Of a stretch of 64,000 bases of DNA, positions 35,170 through 43,071 are shown piece after piece (the stretch's first letter is position 1; every line of letters begins with the position of its first letter). The notes under the pieces were generated by a model, which saw only the letters and a list, made by a program, of their open reading frames with translations, searched no databases and had not been told where the DNA came from. A program made the translations under genes and the position numbers. This stretch comes from Antrihabitans stalactiti. GTDB taxonomy: Bacteria; Actinomycetota; Actinomycetes; Mycobacteriales; Mycobacteriaceae. The DNA lies in NCBI RefSeq assembly GCF_012932915.1, contig NZ_VCQU01000004.1, positions 1 to 64,000 of the forward strand. The letters run 5' to 3'.

Positions 35170-35241
35170 TGTCCGAAAATACCAAATGAATGTCCTGAGG
35201 GAACATTCAGCCGTTGGACAAAAGTGCCTAATCTGTAAACC
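35170..35241. promoter_or_regulatory. AraC/desaturase divergent promoter
   Basis: TTGTCC near 35169 and GGACAA near 35216 form a wide inverted repeat, and GAATGT (35188-35193) with ACATTC (35203-35208) a second one centred between the genes. TAATCT (35229-35234) is a good -10 for a leaderless start at the desaturase ATG (35242), which has no ribosome-binding site. Confidence 0.55.
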
Positions 35242-37458
35242 ATGACGACCGCCACTGCTGTCAATGCCGACACCGGCCTCGCCGACGATCTTCAGGACCT
35301 GTACCGAAAGGCGAAGGCCGAAGTCGGCGACGACGACCTGGCCCACATCCGCAACGTCACCGCCTACGGGCAGGCGATCAACGCGCGCCGCATCGAGTTG
35401 CTCCATGACGGCAGCCCGCGCGCCATCGTCCGCGCCGCCGTACTCGAAATGCTGTATCGAGTGATGCAGTTTTCCGAACTCGGCCACAACATCATTCACG
35501 GCAGCTATGACGACTTGCCCAACGGCGGCGAGTACCACTCCGAGCGGTACCAGTGGGACTTCAACGTCGACGTCGACCACTGGAAAGTGATGCACCACGA
35601 AGGGCATCACCCCAACACCAACGTCATCGGCAAAGATCACGACCTCGGCTACAGCATCGCCCGCGGCATGGCAGGCCAAGATTGGTACGGCCACCACGTT
35701 GCACAGAGCGCGATCATCGCCGGACTCTTGGCAGCTGCACCGCAGGCCGCCCCTTTCTTTCTGGCCAACGTGGCGCGCCTCGTCGCGGAGCGACCTTTCC
35801 TGAGCAGTTACACGCTGCGGGCACCCGCCGAAATCGCGGCACGTGACGCGGTTCAGCGGTACCTGCGCGAGCCGTTGTCGACCGGTTCGAAGTTTTTGCC
35901 GGCCGTTGTGTCCAACTATTTCGGTGGCGTCGCTGGTTATTCGGCGGTCCTCTTCCTCGTCCTCATCGAACATCACGCGGGTGAACTCGAGATCTTCGCT
36001 GATCCGGGTCCGGACGAGACGCGAGATCAGTACTACGAGCGCCAGTTTCGGGCGACCAGGAACTTCCTACGCAGCCCCGAGTTGGACAACTACCTCGAAC
36101 GCGTCCTGCACGAAGAGGTGCCGTTCGACAATCGCCCCGATTTCCGGATCTTCTACGGCGGCCTCGACACGCATGTCGAGCATCACCTGTTCCCGGATCT
36201 GCCGCCCTCGAAGCAACGCGAGATCGCGCCGGCCGTGCGAGAAATCGCGGCTCGGTATGGCCTTCCGTACCACGAGACGCCCCTGCTCGACACCGTGCCG
36301 ATGATGGTGAAGGTGTTGGCAGGCTTGTCGATTCCGCTAGGCGAACGAGAGTTCGGTCGCCCATTGCGCCTGTTGGCCCAGCCGCTGTCGCTGGTCCGTC
36401 GGCTCGCGTTCGGAGCCACTTACAAAACGTTGCCGGAGGCGCCGTACCTCGATAAGCCGCGGTTCTACAACGTGCCGGTAAAGGTCCTGTCGTCGAGGTC
36501 GGTCGCGAAGGGCCAGGCCCGATCGGTCCGGCTGCAGAAGCCACGCGGCTGGGACGACGTGACCTGGGAGGCCGGCGCGTTCGTATCGATCCGCGTCGAA
36601 GTCGGCGGCGAAGTGCTCGTACGTCAGTACAGCCTCGTTCGCGACAGCGACTCGTCGAACACCATGGAGATCTGCATCAAGCGCGTCGTCGGCGGTCGTG
36701 CCTCGAACCTGCTCAACGACGAACTAAGGGCCGGAAAGTACGTCACTCTCGTCGGCGTACCGACCACGTCCGGCGGTCTTGCCATGCAGGCGACACCCCG
36801 CAAGTCGCTCTTCATCGCCGGTGGCGTCGGCATCACGCCGATCATCAGCCAGCTCCGTCGGATCGCGCGTGAGGCGTCAGGTTCGGATGCGGTATTGCTC
36901 TATTTCAACCGCGACGATCGGTCGATCATCTTCGAGCGCGAGCTGCGAGATCTGGCCCGTCGGTCCGGCATCACGGTGCACTTCTTCACGGACCGACCGT
37001 CGCGCCGCAACCACGTCACCTCGGACCGACTTTCCGAGCTACTGATCAAGCGCCACGTCGGAGACCTTGCCGAACGCGAGACATTCGTCTGCGCGCCACC
37101 GGCGATGATCGACATCGCCCAGCGCGCCTTGAGCAACCTCGGCCTACCCGACGAGCGTTTCCACACCGAGTCGTTCACCACGCCCGAACTGGAACGCCCC
37201 GTCGACGATGGCAGTCGCTATACCGTCCGTTTTCGCCGCAGCGACAGCTCGGTCGAAATCAACGGCGCCACAACGCTGTTGGAAGCGGCCAGCCGAGCAG
37301 GTATCCGAGTCCCGACCGGCTGCGAACGAGGTCTGTGCCGTGCCTGCGTGACCCCGAAGCTCAGCGGCACAACGCAACTGGAAGCCGACGGTGCCCAATT
37401 GGCTCGCATCACGGTCTGCAACAGTCTGGCGTGCTCCGACATCGAGCTCGACCTCTAA
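35242..37458 (+). CDS. Fatty acid desaturase fused to its reductase and 2Fe-2S ferredoxin
   Basis: A 738-residue three-part protein. Residues 1-380 are a membrane-type desaturase with histidine boxes H82-N-I-I-H86, H118-H-E-G-H-H123 and H311-V-E-H-H315. Residues about 405-640 are an FAD/NAD(P)H reductase (RQYSLVRDS for FAD, FIAGGVGITPIISQLRR for the nucleotide). Residues about 650-738 are a plant-type ferredoxin with C694-x4-C699-x2-C702 and C726. The fusion would carry electrons from NAD(P)H to the diiron centre within one chain, so it needs no separate partner. The hydrophobic content of the desaturase part is low. The substrate (acyl-CoA or acyl lipid) is unknown. Divergent from an AraC regulator. 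Confidence 0.9.
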   Translation: MTTATAVNADTGLADDLQDLYRKAKAEVGDDDLAHIRNVTAYGQAINARRIELLHDGSPRAIVRAAVLEMLYRVMQFSELGHNIIHGSYDDLPNGGEYHSERYQWDFNVDVDHWKVMHHEGHHPNTNVIGKDHDLGYSIARGMAGQDWYGHHVAQSAIIAGLLAAAPQAAPFFLANVARLVAERPFLSSYTLRAPAEIAARDAVQRYLREPLSTGSKFLPAVVSNYFGGVAGYSAVLFLVLIEHHAGELEIFADPGPDETRDQYYERQFRATRNFLRSPELDNYLERVLHEEVPFDNRPDFRIFYGGLDTHVEHHLFPDLPPSKQREIAPAVREIAARYGLPYHETPLLDTVPMMVKVLAGLSIPLGEREFGRPLRLLAQPLSLVRRLAFGATYKTLPEAPYLDKPRFYNVPVKVLSSRSVAKGQARSVRLQKPRGWDDVTWEAGAFVSIRVEVGGEVLVRQYSLVRDSDSSNTMEICIKRVVGGRASNLLNDELRAGKYVTLVGVPTTSGGLAMQATPRKSLFIAGGVGITPIISQLRRIAREASGSDAVLLYFNRDDRSIIFERELRDLARRSGITVHFFTDRPSRRNHVTSDRLSELLIKRHVGDLAERETFVCAPPAMIDIAQRALSNLGLPDERFHTESFTTPELERPVDDGSRYTVRFRRSDSSVEINGATTLLEAASRAGIRVPTGCERGLCRACVTPKLSGTTQLEADGAQLARITVCNSLACSDIELDL

Positions 37459-37468
37459 GTCCCACGAG

Positions 37469-37520
37469 AGTGCAGTTGTTCAGCCAGTTCGATCCGAATC
37501 TGCCTGAACAACTGCACTTT
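37469..37520. terminator. Bidirectional hairpin terminator, unrelated to the palindrome family
   Basis: AGTGCAGTTGTTCAG (37469-37483) pairs with CTGAACAACTGCACT (37504-37518). The loop contains a second small inverted repeat around TTCG/CGAA. It follows the desaturase stop by ten bases and faces the stop of the small leftward gene at 37538, so it can end both transcripts. Two T residues follow on the plus strand. Confidence 0.7.
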
Positions 37521-37537
37521 CGGTGCGGATGGTGCGG

Positions 37538-37831
37538 CTACTTCCTCCGGCGGATCAAAACGACCACCACCACGATCACGATGATCAAGATGATCAGCCC
37601 CACGCCGATGCCGATGAACTTCCCGATGCCACGCGATCGCTTGCGTTTTTTCGTTTTCGCGACCGTGCTCGTGTCTTGATCGGTTGTCCTCGCTTCGCGA
37701 GGTGCATTCGGTATCTGCCCGCGCTGCTGCGCACCGAAATCGACAATCGCGCTCGATGGCGAGAGTGCGGTCGACTGCGCAGACACCGGCCGCGCCAGCA
37801 ACGCCGACATGCCGCACGTCATGATCACCAC
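37538..37831 (-). CDS. Small exported protein with C-terminal membrane anchor; possible 5' frameshift
   Basis: A 97-residue reading frame with a hydrophobic signal-like start (IMTCGMSALLARPVSAQS), a polar middle and a basic stretch before one strong membrane span (residues about 72-92) and an RRRK end. Upstream of the first ATG the same frame continues as a hydrophobic helix (VAFALAGALVV) without a start codon. A plausible ATG (37884, MTNDSRAR) lies one base out of frame. Either the gene starts at an internal GTG/ATG or it carries a one-base frameshift. No family recognised. Confidence 0.5.
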   Translation of the reverse strand: MVIMTCGMSALLARPVSAQSTALSPSSAIVDFGAQQRGQIPNAPREARTTDQDTSTVAKTKKRKRSRGIGKFIGIGVGLIILIIVIVVVVVLIRRRK

Positions 37832-37934
37832 CAGTGCACCGGCGAGAGCGAACGCGACAATCGGGCACGGGAGTCGTTTGTCATACGTTCGAGCATCCCC
37901 GATCGCCGCACGATTTGTCGCAAATTCGGAGTGC

Positions 37935-38279
37935 TCAGCGAGTTGCGCGGTTCAGTTCCACCGCTTCGCGAATCAAGGCGACGAACGCATCCTCGTCGAG
38001 TTCGTCATCTTCATACAGGTCGATTACGCGTCGCACGCCTGTGCTCGCCGGATCGAATAGGCCGTCTGCATCCGTGAGCGACGACCCTTTGTGGAACGTC
38101 ACCTTGACTTTGTCCTTGTAGGTTTCGAGCGTGCAGATCAGCCCGGAGAGCGAAAATGTCGGCACGCCATCGGGATTGGATGCCTTGCGCCACTTCGCCT
38201 CTTCGACGATCTCCGGGTCGGCCCGTTCGATCAAGGACCGGATCGCGTCACGTCGGGCAACTCGCCAATCGGTGCTCAT
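37935..38279 (-). CDS. DUF1801-like small protein
   Basis: A 114-residue protein of the DUF1801/YdhG-like fold, judged by blocks EEAKWRKASNPDGVPTFSLS, ICTLETYKDKVKVTFHKG and GVRRVIDLYEDDELDEDAF. Proteins of this class are small, cytosolic and of unknown function. The ATG at 38279 is preferred to one 18 bases upstream by family length. It is the last normal-looking chromosomal gene before the tRNA fragment and decayed region. Confidence 0.72.
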   Translation of the reverse strand: MSTDWRVARRDAIRSLIERADPEIVEEAKWRKASNPDGVPTFSLSGLICTLETYKDKVKVTFHKGSSLTDADGLFDPASTGVRRVIDLYEDDELDEDAFVALIREAVELNRATR

Positions 38280-38367
38280 AGCCCACACCGTACCCACGGA
38301 CTTATCAGGAACACAGGAAGAGGCTCTCCCCCGAATCCGGGAAGTGCCTCTCGACTGCCATATCCAG

Positions 38368-38412
38368 TGGAGCTAAGGGGACTCGAACCCCTGACCCCCA
38401 CACTGCCAGAGT
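38368..38412 (-). other. 3' half of tRNA-Ala(GGC): integration (att) footprint
   Basis: Read leftward the sequence contains TGGCA (anticodon GGC with its flanks), a variable region, the T arm AGGGG-TTCGAGT-CCCCT and the acceptor strand TTAGCTCCA. This is the 3' half of actinobacterial tRNA-Ala. No D arm or 5' acceptor strand is found upstream, so it is not a complete tRNA gene. Such partial copies arise when an element integrates at a tRNA 3' end. No integrase gene remains beside it. Confidence 0.7.
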
Positions 38413-38720
38413 GTTTTCAGCTGTACTCGACTGTGCCGATGCGTATCGAATTGCCTGGTCAAAGGGGTTTTGTCGTCTCACGGGTGCCGGGTTGTTCGCA
38501 TCGTTTGGGCGCCTCTTGGGATATTTTCGGGATACGCACGCACTCAGCTCGTCGCCGTAGCACGCCATACAGTCGTCGTGGTCGAAAGACATTCGGCCTA
38601 TATATTTGCTCACTTCGCGGGCGGAGCCCACTGGAGTGGGCTCGGCCGATCGATCGATCATAGTGCTGCGTAGTTTCGTCCCCAGCGGCTTTGGGGAAGA
38701 CCTGACACCTCACGAGTGCA
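38413..38720. other. Non-coding relic DNA beside the att footprint
   Basis: About 300 bases with lower G+C and no frame that looks coding. Short open frames on both strands have irregular codon use and no recognisable motif. It is probably eroded element DNA. Confidence 0.5.
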
Positions 38721-39343
38721 CTACAATAAATTCCGACCGGTTAGCCAGGTGATTCGGCAACAGCCTCTCTTTGGCCAAGTCCAGCGCGTTTCAGTCGCCG
38801 ACTCGCTTCGCGCGAACCGTCCGGGTTCCGGTCGCTTCCGGCGTGCCATGCGTACTGGGTGCCTCACATGCAATACGGGCGGGACTTCGCCCGACACGAG
38901 TACGACGCCAGGCAGCTCTCGCAACATGTCCACCGTCACCTCGTTGACGTGCTCGAGCCCAGTCTCGAGCGCCACTGTGACTCCTTGGCCCATCACTTCG
39001 CCGTATCCGGACCGCTCCTCGGTCAGGAATGACCGCCAGGTGAGCCGAGAGTGCTTGGAACCATTTGCGATTTCTCTGCACACGGGACGAGCTGTGGATT
39101 GTGCTTTGAACAGGGTCAACAGTTCGCTTTGCGGATCCTTGCTCTTCGGTGCTCGGACTCGGGTCTGCTTTCAGCCACTCGCGTAGATGACAGGCGTCCT
39201 GGAAATAGTGAAACACCGCGTCTCTGCACTCGGCTGCCGATGGAGATTTGACAGACCGCAGCACTCCGCATTTTCGACAAGGACCGCAACATGCGGTCGT
39301 AGTGATTGCGCCAGGTTTCTTCGAGCACAGCCGTTCCTCTCAC
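38721..39343 (-). pseudogene. Frameshifted hypothetical gene (HLxxWLKxDP / IANGSKH family)
   Basis: Three frames each hold a piece of one recognisable actinobacterial hypothetical protein. First comes EETWRNHYDRMLRS near 39320-39260. Then, in another frame, AECRDAVFHYFQDACHLREW and LKADPSP. Then, in the third frame, TARPVCREIANGSKHSRLTW and GYGEVMGQGVTVALETGLEH. Relatives carry the 'D-Y-HLxDWLKxDP...CRDIANGSKH' pattern in a single frame. At least two frame shifts are needed to join the parts, so the gene is broken. Its original function is unknown. It lies in the decayed stretch beside the tRNA-Ala fragment. Confidence 0.6.
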
Positions 39344-39567
39344 TTACCGCGCGAGCGCGTCCGTTCTGACGCGTAAAATGCTCTCGGAGATGTCTTGCGA
39401 CCGCTAGACCGAGCTGTGTTGGTAGCGGTGCTGCATGTTCTTTCAGGAGAAGCGGTCGAGTCAATTATCGGATTTGCTCGTTCGTGCTACCCGACCCCAG
39501 TAAGCTTCACCTACAAAATCGATCAGGTCCACGCAAAGCGCGACGCCTGCATTTAGGTGGCATCGAA

Positions 39568-41541
39568 ATGAAATCCATGACTGAATTTCGCGGAGTTCGC
39601 GTCATTCTGATGGAACTCGTGATCGTAGCGTTGTGCGCCGTGTTCAGTCCGATTGTGTTCGCGCCAACGCCAGCGGCAGCCGACGATTCGCCGTTCGACC
39701 TGAATTCGATCGATCTGGGACTAAGCCCGACCACGTCGATCAGCGCTGCAGACGGTCGAACCACACTCACCCTGCCGATTCCCGATGGGACCCGCGCGAC
39801 GACGTTCACCGCCAATGCAATTGTCCCCGCTGGTGTTTGGCGCGGCTGGCTCGACGTGTCGGTCGGTGATCGACTACTTTCCCGCACAGACGTGCCCGAG
39901 GGTGCCACAACGGTGCCGGTCAGGGTCCCCCTGGATTCGGCCGTACCGGAACCGCCAGACAGCGTGATCGTTCTCAGTCTCAAGTCGACGATGCTGCCGT
40001 TGGATCGGTATTGCTCTTTCATTCCGCTCGACACGCAGTTGATTCTGCGCGATCAGCTTGTCAGTTATCTCGGCTCACCGACAGCGCCCTCGACGATCGC
40101 AGACTTTCTGCCACCGGTTCTCCAGCAGTTCACCGTGTTCATTTCCGACCAGCCGACTGCAGAGCAGTCTGACGCAGCAATTTCGCTCACCGCAGCGATC
40201 GTTGCGCACTACGGAGCGCAGCCGGTACGAATCGTGCTCAGGTCCGATCGGGAATTGTCGAGCGCCCCACCGGACCGGCCGTTCGAACGGTCCGCGGCGG
40301 TTCGCGCCAATTCCGACGGAAACACCGAACTGATATATCCCGAGGAGCCCGCACCGCCGCGGCTGTACATCACGGGGACCGGTACCGCTCTGCTCGATCA
40401 GGTCCGGCTGGTCACGAGCAATCTCGCTGCGCTCGCGGTTTCGACGAGCGCCAGCGCAGGCGCCGGCACACCGCCCCCGATCTTGGCGGCCGATTCGATG
40501 ACGCTGACCGATCTCGGGATCAGCGGCCCGAGCGCAACCGGAATTACGCACGTCACCGTGTCGGTCCCGCTCGACCAGACCCGGCTCGGCAGGGCCGCCC
40601 GCAATATTCGAGTGCATCTCATCGGTACGTACACGCCGTTGACTGCCAATGCCGGCGGATCCCTATCGGTGTCGGTCGGTGGCCGGACAATCGCAACTTG
40701 GCCCGCGGAAGCCGACGGTGTTCTCGATCGGTGGATCGACGTGCCAGCAGCTGTTCTGGGCCGCGTGACCAACCTCGACGTCGCGTTTCGTGCTGGATCC
40801 GACCTCGGGTGCGGAAACGGTCCGACGGTGTCGCTGAGCATCGACTCGTCGACGGTCGTGACATCGGCGGCGTCGGGTGCGCCGACTCCGCCGGGATTCG
40901 AGTCGTTGCCGCAAGCATTGCTCCCGCAGGTGCCGGTTGCGTTGACCGAACAGGACTTCGCGAATACAGCGCGTGCGGTCGCCATCGTCGCCGGACTGCA
41001 GCGTATGTCAACGGGTCCACTTGCGCCCGAGCTGGTTTCGGCCACGGACCTCGTCGGCGGCAACTCGTCGGGAATTCTAATCGCCCCGAACGGCAACGTG
41101 CCGGACGGGGTCGAACTACCACTGCGGACCACGGAGGGAAGCACTCTGACCTTCACCGACCCGCACGCCGCATTCGAGCAAGCGATCACGCTTGGAAGCG
41201 AACTGCGCTACGGCACATTGCAAGTCGCCTACGACCAGCAGGCGAACCGGACGCTGCTGGTCGCTACATCTGTTGATGCCGCCGAAGAACTCGATCGTGC
41301 GCTGGGTTGGCTGAGCGCCGACACGCGGCGCTGGTACGCGTCGAAGGGCGAGGTGCTGTTCGTCGCACCCGGCCGTGAGCCGGTGACTCTTACGTCGCCG
41401 GCTGCGGACAGTCCAACATCGGCGACCACGCCGGATTCCGGCAAACTGTCGATCGGCAAGGTCCTGCTCGCGAGTGTCGCTCTGTTGGTCGTCCTTGCCG
41501 GCGGATACCTCCTGCTGCGCCGGCGCCGAGCGAGCGCCTAG
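39568..41541 (+). CDS. BcsB-like extracytoplasmic polysaccharide synthase subunit
   Basis: A 657-residue exported protein with an N-terminal signal/anchor, a long beta-rich extracytoplasmic part and one C-terminal membrane helix (residues about 630-650, LLASVALLVVLAGGYLLLRR) ending in a basic tail. Alternating carbohydrate-binding-like and flavodoxin-like segments and the block LDRYCSFIPLDTQLIL resemble BcsB, the cellulose synthase partner that guides the nascent chain. It begins a five-gene operon including a BcsA-like synthase. The similarity is by architecture and scattered motifs rather than strong identity. ATG at 39568 chosen to start the signal sequence. Confidence 0.75.
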   Translation: MKSMTEFRGVRVILMELVIVALCAVFSPIVFAPTPAAADDSPFDLNSIDLGLSPTTSISAADGRTTLTLPIPDGTRATTFTANAIVPAGVWRGWLDVSVGDRLLSRTDVPEGATTVPVRVPLDSAVPEPPDSVIVLSLKSTMLPLDRYCSFIPLDTQLILRDQLVSYLGSPTAPSTIADFLPPVLQQFTVFISDQPTAEQSDAAISLTAAIVAHYGAQPVRIVLRSDRELSSAPPDRPFERSAAVRANSDGNTELIYPEEPAPPRLYITGTGTALLDQVRLVTSNLAALAVSTSASAGAGTPPPILAADSMTLTDLGISGPSATGITHVTVSVPLDQTRLGRAARNIRVHLIGTYTPLTANAGGSLSVSVGGRTIATWPAEADGVLDRWIDVPAAVLGRVTNLDVAFRAGSDLGCGNGPTVSLSIDSSTVVTSAASGAPTPPGFESLPQALLPQVPVALTEQDFANTARAVAIVAGLQRMSTGPLAPELVSATDLVGGNSSGILIAPNGNVPDGVELPLRTTEGSTLTFTDPHAAFEQAITLGSELRYGTLQVAYDQQANRTLLVATSVDAAEELDRALGWLSADTRRWYASKGEVLFVAPGREPVTLTSPAADSPTSATTPDSGKLSIGKVLLASVALLVVLAGGYLLLRRRRASA

Positions 41542-41550
41542 GGCCGGAGA

Positions 41551-43071
41551 ATGAGCGCGACGACAGCGACGGCCGATCGACCGGACGAAGCTTTCTCAGT
41601 TCGCCAGGTGCTCGAACATGCCGTGCTCGTGTTGGCAATGCGCTGGCTGTTCCTGGTGGTATGCGTCGTCGTCGCATTTCTGCACACGTGGGAACGCGTC
41701 GTCGACGAAGCACTGTCGGGCTCGGTGATCGGCTACGTCTTCGTGCTTCCGATACTCGCGGGCATTGCCGGACAGGGCATTGCGCGTCGCCGCAGCGGCG
41801 AACTGCCGATCCACGATCGGCAGATCGACACGATTGTGGGCGGACTCGGGGTAATCGTCACTATTGCGATCGAGGGTTTGTGGTTGCGGCGCTACGACAA
41901 CCAATACTCGCTGTCCCACCTTGATCTCCTGGCCGCGACTGTTTTCAGTGCCAGCGGGGCGATCCTGCTGTTCGGTCTGCGGCCAGTTGCTCGGTTCTGG
42001 TCGGTGTGGCTGTTGTTGCTACTCACGGTGAACCCGCTCCTGTATCGCATGGTGGCAATTGCAATGGGCGGCAGTCGATTCGATTACAGCTTCGTGCTGG
42101 TGCTTATCGCCGGTGTGGCGGGCGGCATAGCCGTGGCACGTACTCCGCGACGCGCGCTGTGGGGATTCGTATGCACAGTGATTATCGGCCTCTTGACGCT
42201 GTGGTTGGTGCAGAGCGTATGGCCGAACGCTCATGTCATCGTTTTGCAGTTGGTTCCCACGGTGACCGCCGCGATCACCACAGGTACCGCATTCTTTCTT
42301 TTTGCCCGCCGTGGGCGAACCAAGCGGCCACTCGGCCGGACAGTTCTTCCGACGACTGCGCGTACGGTCGTGCGGTCCGGACTCGCACTTGCAACTGCGA
42401 CTGTTGTGCTCTTCTTTCTCCCGTTGCCGCCGGTTTTTCCGGAGATCACGACAACGGGACCGCCGGGTTCGGCGAGTGAGCCGCTCGGTGTGCCCACGGG
42501 GTGGGGACAGGTCGGCATCGAGGAATACGACTGGGTCCGTTCGTTCTTCGGAAGGGACGCCCGTCTTGTTCGGCAGACCGTCCTCGCGAACGCAGGAAAC
42601 CCGGGTTGGGATGCGCGGTCCAGGCCTCGGCGACTGGTGGTCGACACGCTGACGACCACCAACGCCGTGACTCTCGGGCTGTACCCGGAAGCGACGCTCT
42701 ACCGACTGGCGAACACCCGAACCAGTCGGACTTTGGAACTCAAGCTCGGTCACGGTGTGACAGGTTCGCTGTACACGTCCGTCAACGATGATCTGCTCCT
42801 GACGTGGACGAAGTTGGTGTTCACGTGGATTCGCGACAATTCAACGCAGCGGGTCACGGTGATCAGCGTCGACAATCACGAATCCGACGCTGAGTTTCCG
42901 GTTGCCGCACCGTCGATGGCGTCGAACTTCGGAACCAGCATCGCAGTCTTCCTGCGGGGCAACCACATCGCGGCCAACGAGAACCCGGACTTCAAGGATC
43001 TCGATCTGCTGACCGAGTTCGGCACACGGCTGGTATCGGCGCAGTTCGAGCGAGCGGGGGGCGCGCCATGA
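41551..43071 (+). CDS. Polytopic membrane protein with extracytoplasmic C-terminal domain
   Basis: A 506-residue protein: about nine membrane spans in residues 25-300, then a soluble domain (about 305-506) with GWGQVGIEEYDWVRSFFG and ATLYRLANTRTSRTLELKLG. This layout resembles exosortase-EpsI fusions, but the catalytic Cys of exosortases was not found, so the comparison is weak. It starts nine bases after the BcsB-like gene and its stop overlaps the GT2 synthase start (ATGA). A role in assembling or exporting the polysaccharide is inferred from position. Not otherwise recognised. Confidence 0.7.
   Translation: MSATTATADRPDEAFSVRQVLEHAVLVLAMRWLFLVVCVVVAFLHTWERVVDEALSGSVIGYVFVLPILAGIAGQGIARRRSGELPIHDRQIDTIVGGLGVIVTIAIEGLWLRRYDNQYSLSHLDLLAATVFSASGAILLFGLRPVARFWSVWLLLLLTVNPLLYRMVAIAMGGSRFDYSFVLVLIAGVAGGIAVARTPRRALWGFVCTVIIGLLTLWLVQSVWPNAHVIVLQLVPTVTAAITTGTAFFLFARRGRTKRPLGRTVLPTTARTVVRSGLALATATVVLFFLPLPPVFPEITTTGPPGSASEPLGVPTGWGQVGIEEYDWVRSFFGRDARLVRQTVLANAGNPGWDARSRPRRLVVDTLTTTNAVTLGLYPEATLYRLANTRTSRTLELKLGHGVTGSLYTSVNDDLLLTWTKLVFTWIRDNSTQRVTVISVDNHESDAEFPVAAPSMASNFGTSIAVFLRGNHIAANENPDFKDLDLLTEFGTRLVSAQFERAGGAP

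Noticed and set aside
38368-38440. Complete tRNA gene
   Set aside because: The 5' acceptor strand and D arm are absent and the anticodon stem does not close with a seven-base loop.
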